Assembly: GCF_014083865.1 (NCBI RefSeq)
Contig: NZ_JACEFA010000001.1
Coordinates: 186,001-250,000, forward strand
DNA: 64,000 nucleotides
Direction of reading: 5' to 3'
Source of the DNA: Paraliobacillus salinarum
GTDB taxonomy: Bacteria > Bacillota > Bacilli > Bacillales > Amphibacillaceae
Positions 56,657 through 64,000 of the stretch are shown one piece after another. A program made the position numbers and the translations under genes. A model generated the notes under the pieces. That model was not told the origin of the DNA and did not search any database. It saw only the letters and a program-made list of their open reading frames with translations. How positions within the stretch are numbered: position 1 is the stretch's first letter; every line of letters starts with the position of its first letter.

Positions 56657-56687
56657 AAAATCTCTGTTCATTCAGAGATTTTTTTAT
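56657..56687 (+). terminator. Terminator of yneT
   Basis: AAAATCTCTG and its exact complement with a TTCATT loop are followed by TTTTTTT. Confidence 0.88.
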
Positions 56688-56718
56688 TCGCAACATTTAA
56701 ATTTAATTAATAATTCAT

Positions 56719-56732
56719 CAAACATTTGTTCT
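56719..56732. promoter_or_regulatory. Possible LexA box upstream of parE
   Basis: CAAACATTTGTTCT differs from CGAACATATGTTCG at three positions, one of them within the GAAC core. To my recollection B. subtilis parEC carries a LexA box, which makes the position suggestive. Confidence 0.35.
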
Positions 56733-56781
56733 AAAATATAGATATTTCACGATTTTATGGTAACATAGTCATTGTTACTAG

Positions 56782-58758
<1,977 letters not shown>

Positions 58759-58773
58759 GAGGAGGAAACATAG

Positions 58774-61230
58774 TTGGCTTCAACAGAAAAGTTTCTCGAT
58801 TTACCTTTAGAAGAAGTAATTGGAGATCGATTTGGTCGATACAGTAAATATATTATACAAGATCGTGCATTACCTGATGCTAGAGATGGTCTAAAGCCAG
58901 TACAGCGAAGGATTTTATTTGCGATGCATGAAGAAAGAAACACCTTTGACAAACCATTTAGAAAATCAGCTAAAACTGTCGGTACAGTAATCGGTAACTA
59001 CCATCCGCATGGTGATAGTTCTGTTTATGAGGCGATGGTTCGTTTAAGTCAAACATGGAAAGTTCGGAACGTGCTTGTAGAAATGCATGGAAACAATGGT
59101 AGTGTTGATGGTGATCCACCTGCTGCTATGCGTTATACAGAGGCGCGTTTGTCTAGTATATCAGGCGAATTGTTAAGAGATATTGATAAAGAAACTGTAG
59201 ATTACATTCCTAATTTTGATGATTCTATCGATGAACCTGTTGTATTACCTGCTCGATTCCCTAATCTCCTTGTTAACGGTTCTACAGGAATATCTGCTGG
59301 TTATGCAACAGACATACCACCACATAATTTAGGCGAAGTAATTGACGCTACGATAAAGAAGATAGATAATCCTGATATTACAGTTCAAGAGTTGATGAAA
59401 GTAATCAAGGGGCCAGATTTTCCTACTGGAGGAATTATTCAAGGTGTAGAAGGTTTACAACAAGCCTATGAGACTGGAAAAGGAAAAGTGGTTGTTCGTG
59501 GTAGAGCAGAAATTCAGGCCTTACGTGGAAATAGAGAACAAATTGTTATTGATGAAATTCCTTATGAAGTCAATAAAGCCGTTTTAGTAAAGCGAATGGA
59601 TGAGTTACGTATTGATAAGAAGGTAGAAGGTATTGCAGAGGTAAGAGATGAAACCGATCGTACAGGGTTACGAATTGTTATCGAATTAAAGAAAGATGCA
59701 GAAAGCGAAGGAATTCTGCATTACCTATATAAAAATACTGACCTGCAAGTGACATACCATTTTAATATGGTTGCCATTAAAGATAAAACCCCGAAGTTAT
59801 TAGGATTAAATGAATTACTTAGTGCGTACATTTCACATCAGAAAGAAGTAGTAACGAGACAAGCTACATATGATTTGAAGAAAGCAAAAGATCGTGCACA
59901 TATTGTTGAAGGCTTAATTAAGGCTATATCTATTTTAGATGAATTAATTGCAACCATTCGCGCATCAAAAGATAAACAAGATGCCAAGAAAAGAATTAAA
60001 GATGCGTATCATTTTTCAGAAGCTCAGGCCGAAGCAATTGTTAATTTGCAATTATACCGTTTAACTAATACAGACATTACTTCTTTACAGCAAGAAGCGG
60101 AAGAATTGCGTACAAAGATTGAAGAATTAGAAGCAATTCTCGCAGATGAAAAGAAATTATTTTCTGTTATTAAATCAGATTTAAAACAAATTAAGAAAAA
60201 ATATCAAACACCACGATTAACAAAAATCGAAAGCAAGATTGAAGAATTAAAAATTAATTTGGAAGTAATGGTAGCAAGTGAAGATATCTTACTTTCCGTA
60301 ACTAGAGATGGCTATATTAAACGAACTAGTTTACGTTCCTATGCCGCTTCTAATGGCGATGATTTGGCGATTAAAGATGATGACCACCTTGTAGCTTTAT
60401 TGGAAATGAATACAACAGACACCATTCTCTTGTTTACCAATAAAGGAAAATATATCTTTGCCCCAGTGCATACGTTACCAGATATTCGTTGGAAAGACTT
60501 AGGCCAGCATATATCAAATATTGTGGCAATCGATAAAGGGGAACACATTATTAAAGCAATTCCGGTTCGTAATTTCAAGGAAGACAGCTATTTAGTGTTT
60601 ATTACGAAAAATGGACTAATAAAACGAAGTAAATTAGATCTATATGAAGCGCAACGTTATTCCAAGGCGTTAGTTGCTATTAATTTAAAAGATGAAGATG
60701 AACTACTAAATGTAGAACGAACAAACGGAAATGCCGATATTTTTATCGCTTCAAATCGTGGCTATGGATTATGGTATAAAGAATCAGAACTTACACCTAT
60801 CGGACAGCGAGCAGCTGGGGTAAAAGCGATCCAGTTAAAGGATAAGGAAAACGTAATAAATGGTGTCGTTTGGGAGACAACAAATCAAGCCGTTCATTTA
60901 GTCGCTATCACGCAAAGAGGTGCAGCGAAACGCATGACATTGAATGATTTTGAGCAATTAAGTCGTGCGAAACGCGGTCAAGCCATGTTACGAGAATTAA
61001 AACAAAAACCTCATCGATTAGTTAGTTTATTATTAGTTGATCATCAAGATATTGTTCATCTAGTTACTGAAAATGGACACAAACAAACGTTATATCCAAT
61101 GGAATTAGGTGTAAGTGACCGATATAGTAACGGATCATTTATACTAGACACGGACGAAACAGGTGCTGTCATCGATAGTTGGAAGCAAGCGAATTACACA
61201 AAAGCATTTGAAGAAGATAAAACAGATTAA
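58774..61230 (+). CDS. parC: DNA topoisomerase IV subunit A
   Basis: The DNA-cleaving subunit of topoisomerase IV. The 818-aa protein has the catalytic tyrosine Tyr121 in [11 protein letters not shown]. The quinolone-region segment is [15 protein letters not shown], with a serine pair of the susceptible type as far as motif reading allows. The C-terminal third carries degenerate beta-pinwheel repeats without a GyrA-box. It starts at a TTG behind AGAGGAGG. Confidence 0.96.
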   Translation: MASTEKFLDLPLEEVIGDRFGRYSKYIIQDRALPDARDGLKPVQRRILFAMHEERNTFDKPFRKSAKTVGTVIGNYHPHGDSSVYEAMVRLSQTWKVRNVLVEMHGNNGSVDGDPPAAMRYTEARLSSISGELLRDIDKETVDYIPNFDDSIDEPVVLPARFPNLLVNGSTGISAGYATDIPPHNLGEVIDATIKKIDNPDITVQELMKVIKGPDFPTGGIIQGVEGLQQAYETGKGKVVVRGRAEIQALRGNREQIVIDEIPYEVNKAVLVKRMDELRIDKKVEGIAEVRDETDRTGLRIVIELKKDAESEGILHYLYKNTDLQVTYHFNMVAIKDKTPKLLGLNELLSAYISHQKEVVTRQATYDLKKAKDRAHIVEGLIKAISILDELIATIRASKDKQDAKKRIKDAYHFSEAQAEAIVNLQLYRLTNTDITSLQQEAEELRTKIEELEAILADEKKLFSVIKSDLKQIKKKYQTPRLTKIESKIEELKINLEVMVASEDILLSVTRDGYIKRTSLRSYAASNGDDLAIKDDDHLVALLEMNTTDTILLFTNKGKYIFAPVHTLPDIRWKDLGQHISNIVAIDKGEHIIKAIPVRNFKEDSYLVFITKNGLIKRSKLDLYEAQRYSKALVAINLKDEDELLNVERTNGNADIFIASNRGYGLWYKESELTPIGQRAAGVKAIQLKDKENVINGVVWETTNQAVHLVAITQRGAAKRMTLNDFEQLSRAKRGQAMLRELKQKPHRLVSLLLVDHQDIVHLVTENGHKQTLYPMELGVSDRYSNGSFILDTDETGAVIDSWKQANYTKAFEEDKTD

Positions 61231-61234
61231 TTCA

Positions 61235-61279
61235 AAAAAAGCGATTATTTGTCTTATAATAGATAAATGATCGTTTTTT
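61235..61279 (+). terminator. Terminator of parE-parC
   Basis: A long imperfect stem (AAAAAAGCGATTATTTGTCT arm with one bulge and two G-T pairs) is followed by TTTTTT. Confidence 0.75.
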
Positions 61280-61358
61280 ATTGCAATAGTTGCAAATATT
61301 AATACTGAAGATCATTTTGAAGTAAACAATTAATATTTTTTAAAAAAGGACTAGAGAA

Positions 61359-62399
61359 ATGAAAACTTATTACTCAGATGTTATTCAATTTAGAGGTGAT
61401 CACGGTGCATTTGGTTTTAACCAAGGCAAGTGGTTGCGAAATTCTCCATTGTACGCTATATATACGAAGCAAGCATCTACATTGAAAAGTAAATTTGCAG
61501 TAGATCAGCAAAAAGCGATGGACTGGTTAACGCACATATCCCCTAATTTTTTAGAAGAATTGAAAGGTCTCGCCGAAGGGTTGAAACTATCATTAGACCA
61601 AACCATTGTCCATTTCAGCGGATTTCAGCAGGAGTGGCAAAATTCCGGTTGTTCGATACTGACAGGTGATCACTTTTTCGTACGCAACTATGATTATCAT
61701 CCTAAAACCTATGAGGGTAGATTTGTTTTGTATCAGCCTAATCAAGGTTACGCAACGATTGGTCCTTCTCAGCGCATCGTAGGAAGAACGGACGGAATGA
61801 ATGAGAAAGGGCTTGTCGCCGGATATAATTTTGTGAATCGAAGGCATACAGGAGATGGCTTTATCCCAACCATTATTACTCGTCTAATATTGGAGCAGTG
61901 CAAGTCTAATGAAGAAGCTTTAGCATTAATAAGAGAAATACCACATCGCTATGCTTTTAATTATGTACTAGCAGATAAATATGGTGCACGTCATGTAGTT
62001 GAAGCAACAGCTCAAGCAATTCGTATAAAAGAACAGCGATTTAGCACCAATCATTTTGATATACTGACTGATTCCAATCGTTATCATTTAGCTGATTCCA
62101 AAAGGCGAATAGCTATTTTAGAAGAGCAACCTACTGATCTATCCGTGGAAAAGGCGTATCAATTATTTAATCATATTGAGCATGAGATATTTTCCACTGA
62201 TTATAAGCAATCAGCAGGAACGTTGCATACTGCATTGTATGACATAGATACTGCTATGGTAGGTATCGCGTTAGGTTCGAATCGAAGGCCAATGATGATT
62301 GTTTTTGATGAATGGTTAAATGGAAAAAATGTATGGATGACAAAAATGTTAGGAAAGATCGATACAACGGAGCATATGCCTTATATGAAAAAAGTGTAG
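61359..62399 (+). CDS. C45-family Ntn-type acyltransferase/peptidase homologue
   Basis: A 346-aa protein of the acyl-CoA:6-aminopenicillanic acid acyltransferase (peptidase C45) family. The nucleophile would be Cys98 in NSGCSIL, followed by FFVRNYDYHP, GRTDGMNEKGLVAGYNF and a later VEATAQAIR. These proteins are usually activated by cleavage before the cysteine, or hydrolyse linear amides; here a long N-terminal part precedes Cys98. No signal peptide. The ribosome site is weak (AGGACTAGAG). The substrate is unknown, and nothing nearby points to antibiotic synthesis. Confidence 0.82.
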   Translation: MKTYYSDVIQFRGDHGAFGFNQGKWLRNSPLYAIYTKQASTLKSKFAVDQQKAMDWLTHISPNFLEELKGLAEGLKLSLDQTIVHFSGFQQEWQNSGCSILTGDHFFVRNYDYHPKTYEGRFVLYQPNQGYATIGPSQRIVGRTDGMNEKGLVAGYNFVNRRHTGDGFIPTIITRLILEQCKSNEEALALIREIPHRYAFNYVLADKYGARHVVEATAQAIRIKEQRFSTNHFDILTDSNRYHLADSKRRIAILEEQPTDLSVEKAYQLFNHIEHEIFSTDYKQSAGTLHTALYDIDTAMVGIALGSNRRPMMIVFDEWLNGKNVWMTKMLGKIDTTEHMPYMKKV

Positions 62400-62461
62400 T
62401 ACACGCATAATTACAAGCGATTCACCCAATAATAAATGTAAGATTGGGGTGAATAGAGGCT

Positions 62462-62614
62462 ATGAGTCAAAAACAAAATAAACCATTTAAAAATGCTCAA
62501 GAAAATGAGCAGATAAAGCAACAGTCAGAAGAAGAAAAAGAAGGTTTAGAAATTACCAGGCAGCAGATTCAAAATAATTATATGGATGGTACCATTGATC
62601 AGTTGAAGGGTTAA
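62462..62614 (+). CDS. Small DUF4025/YozQ-like protein
   Basis: A 50-aa hydrophilic protein. GLEITRQQIQNNYMDGTIDQ near the end resembles the DUF4025 (YozQ) signature, in which a TxxQ helix is followed by YxEGTID. The rest is Gln/Glu/Lys-rich. GGGGTGAATAGAGG precedes the ATG. Such proteins are seen in spore-formers, but the function is not known. It is too short for many gene finders. Confidence 0.65.
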   Translation: MSQKQNKPFKNAQENEQIKQQSEEEKEGLEITRQQIQNNYMDGTIDQLKG

Positions 62615-62654
62615 CACAAAAGCGAATGTCTATTTCGACATTCGCTTTTGTGTT
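62613..62654. terminator. Bidirectional terminator between the DUF4025-like gene and hisJ
   Basis: A perfect 18-bp stem (62613-62630 with 62637-62654) and a TATTTC loop. It lies partly inside the 3' end of hisJ. Confidence 0.85.
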
Positions 62655-63481
62655 ACATTCTCCGGAGTGGAGAGTGAAATGGAGGAAGGATACTTATCAA
62701 ATGCTCTAGTAAGTGTGCCTGCAGTGTGACTATCTGAGCCAGGTATTAAGGCAATCCCCAATTCATGTGCTACTTCCATAATTTTTGGGGAAGGATACAT
62801 CTGCTGACAAAATGGTTTGAACAACCCCGCTGTATTTGCATCTAACGAATAGTTTTTTTGTTTAATTAAATGTAGTAAGTCAATCAATTCATCTTCGTGC
62901 TTATGAGTGGCTGGAAACTGCAATGAAAATTTTTCAACTAAGTTAATATGGCCAATTCTAGTAGGTTTATATGGCCCAAGGTCAGAAAGAATACTAGACT
63001 TCATGGTTTGATAATATGCGTTGTATACATCATTAACAGATCCAAATAATGTGATGATATCTGAAAATGCTTCTACACTATAATCAAGACACACAAACTG
63101 ATCATTTGGCGCACGAAGCATATGAACAGACAATATAGCATCATCGATTTGCTCTCCATACTGATTAAGAAATTGTTTTGTCTCAGTTTCATAATCCTTA
63201 ATATAATCAACCTCAAAACCAATATTAATTTTTATTTTATCTTTATAGGCTTTCTTTAGCTTATTTCCTTCTAATAGATAGCTATCAACGTCATTCATTT
63301 TCATAGCACTATCTTGTTTAGGAGCTGGATCAGTGAATGATGGTGGTAATGGAGCATGCTCCGTAAATGATATGGCATCAAGTCCTTTTTCTATTGCATT
63401 ATGCACATATAACTCCATTTCATCCGCTGAGCCGTGTGGGCAATAATTAGTATGTATATGAAAATCCCCATTAAATTTCAT
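62630..63481 (-). CDS. hisJ: Histidinol-phosphatase, PHP family
   Basis: Dephosphorylates histidinol phosphate, the eighth step of histidine synthesis. The 283-aa PHP protein has metal-site motifs DFHIHTNYCPHG, SFTEHAPLPP, GFEVDYI, LSVHML, GHINL and GSDSH. The ATG at 63481 has AGAGGAG 8 bp upstream; a GTG at 63490 touches that site. The last ~14 codons read through the terminator hairpin. It is divergent from hisZ, so the two share a regulatory gap. Confidence 0.92.
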   Translation of the reverse strand: MKFNGDFHIHTNYCPHGSADEMELYVHNAIEKGLDAISFTEHAPLPPSFTDPAPKQDSAMKMNDVDSYLLEGNKLKKAYKDKIKINIGFEVDYIKDYETETKQFLNQYGEQIDDAILSVHMLRAPNDQFVCLDYSVEAFSDIITLFGSVNDVYNAYYQTMKSSILSDLGPYKPTRIGHINLVEKFSLQFPATHKHEDELIDLLHLIKQKNYSLDANTAGLFKPFCQQMYPSPKIMEVAHELGIALIPGSDSHTAGTLTRAFDKYPSSISLSTPENVTQKRMSK

Positions 63482-63640
63482 GTTATTCACTCCTCTTTTT
63501 TACATTGTAACATCTTTTTTCAAGAGATTAATCAAAGAAATAGAATAAGATTTCTAACAATGTCACAGCAAATTCCATTTTTCTAGTATAATGAATGAAA
63601 CCAATTATATATTTTTTGCAAAAAACATTGACATTTTTTA

Positions 63641-63670
63641 TTGACGGCAGCGTTTAGATCATGCTATTGT
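63641..63670 (+). promoter_or_regulatory. Promoter of hisZ
   Basis: TTGACG (63641-63646) and TATTGT (63665-63670, preceded by TGC) have an 18-bp spacer. The 245-base gap also holds a TATAAT near 63587 and, on the minus strand, an extended -10 TGTTACAAT at 63512-63504 for hisJ. Confidence 0.5.
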
Positions 63671-63735
63671 ATGTAAAACAAACACTTTATTAAAGTAAAG
63701 TGGTAACGTGGTAAAGTGACGAGGGAGGTTATTAT

Positions 63736-64000
63736 TTGTTTTTACCAGATGGAAGCCAAGACGAAATCGGATTACCATTAAATAATAAGGCAAAAGCAAC
63801 TGAATTATTTAGAAAAGTAGCAACAGAGCGTGGATTTAAAGCTATATCTACTCCTGTCGTTGAATATGCAAAAACATTTACTAACACGCACGTTGGGATG
63901 AAGTTACACAGCTTATTGAAGTGGTTTAATAAAGAAGGAGAAATTGAGGTCTTACGAGCAGACTGGACGACAGCTGTTGCTAGAGCAATAAGTAATCAAA
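63736..64000 (+). CDS. hisZ: ATP phosphoribosyltransferase regulatory subunit HisZ, 3' end missing
   Basis: The first 88 codons of a HisRS-like protein that activates the short HisG. The start is a TTG, 7 bp after GAGGGAGG. FLPDGSQDEIGLP, TERGFKAISTPVVEY and LRADWTTAVARAI correspond to the start of the class II synthetase-like fold (the last stretch aligns with the RPDMT region). Divergence from hisJ supports HisZ over HisS. The gene runs off the window, and hisG would be expected next. Confidence 0.85.
   Translation, partial: MFLPDGSQDEIGLPLNNKAKATELFRKVATERGFKAISTPVVEYAKTFTNTHVGMKLHSLLKWFNKEGEIEVLRADWTTAVARAISNQ

Noticed and set aside
63685..63730. GTGGTAACGTGGTAA-like stretch in the hisZ leader, resembling a T-box core
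   Set aside because: The promoter leaves only about 60 nt of leader, too short for stem I, and no specifier loop or terminator/antiterminator pair is visible. It is probably a short direct repeat.

Overview
This 64 kb window is a contiguous stretch of core chromosome from a low-GC, endospore-forming member of the Bacillaceae. Gene content and order closely follow the asd to parC segment of the Bacillus subtilis chromosome. The acidic Asp/Glu-rich linkers of the secreted and membrane proteins, and the local gene order, suggest a halotolerant genus near Oceanobacillus, Gracilibacillus or Virgibacillus; that placement is inference. No rRNA, tRNA, CRISPR array, prophage or transposase was seen. 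Most genes lie on the plus strand and are separated by clear intrinsic terminators.

Layout. 1-2974: the end of asd, then dapG and dapA (aspartate to diaminopimelate and dipicolinate). 3042-6530: tepA, ylzJ and the DNA translocase gene spoIIIE. 6563-12474: a GntR/UTRA regulator and a BMP-type nucleoside ABC importer, with inverted repeats upstream that look like operators. 12546-19205: M16 peptidase pair ymfF/ymfH, ymfI, ymfJ, rodZ-like ymfM, pgsA and cinA. 19298-23515: recA with a LexA box, rny, ymdB and sigma-H-type spoVS. 23563-27360: an M19 dipeptidase, miaB, ricA and cotE. 27406-33354: mutS-mutL, miaA and hfq. 33430-33610: the first copy of a structured intergenic repeat. 33816-39176: spoVK, hflX, ynbB and glnR-glnA with GlnR operators. 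39297-44152: cwlC, lexA, a divergent SOS operon encoding a 30-residue membrane peptide plus yneB, then ynzC and tkt. 44273-50738: sirA, yneF, ccdC, an orphan PAS histidine kinase, sspP, citB, a convergent FbpB-type small gene with a Fur box, and sspN-tlp with a sigma-G promoter. 50755-50937: the second copy of the structured repeat, in the opposite orientation. 51044-61279: a tandem AAA+ ATPase, yneP, yneQ, yidD, folE2, plsY, yneT and parE-parC. 61359-64000: an Ntn-type C45 acyltransferase homologue, a DUF4025-like small protein, hisJ, and the start of hisZ.

Functional themes are lysine/dipicolinate synthesis, DNA repair and the SOS response (recA, mutSL, lexA, yneB, perhaps parEC), RNA metabolism (rny, hfq, miaA, miaB, ricA), sporulation (spoIIIE, spoVS, cotE, spoVK, cwlC, sirA, sspP, sspN, tlp), nitrogen control (glnRA) and the TCA cycle (citB).

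The most interesting items are four. The first is the LexA-controlled 30-aa membrane peptide that sits where B. subtilis has yneA, under two perfectly mirrored LexA boxes. The second is the pair of ~182-bp repeats whose stems differ by compensatory base changes. The third is a Fur-boxed FbpB-type gene convergent with aconitase. The fourth is a tandem AAA+ protein inserted between tlp and yneP. Start codons were chosen by ribosome-binding-site position, and several are later than the longest open frame.
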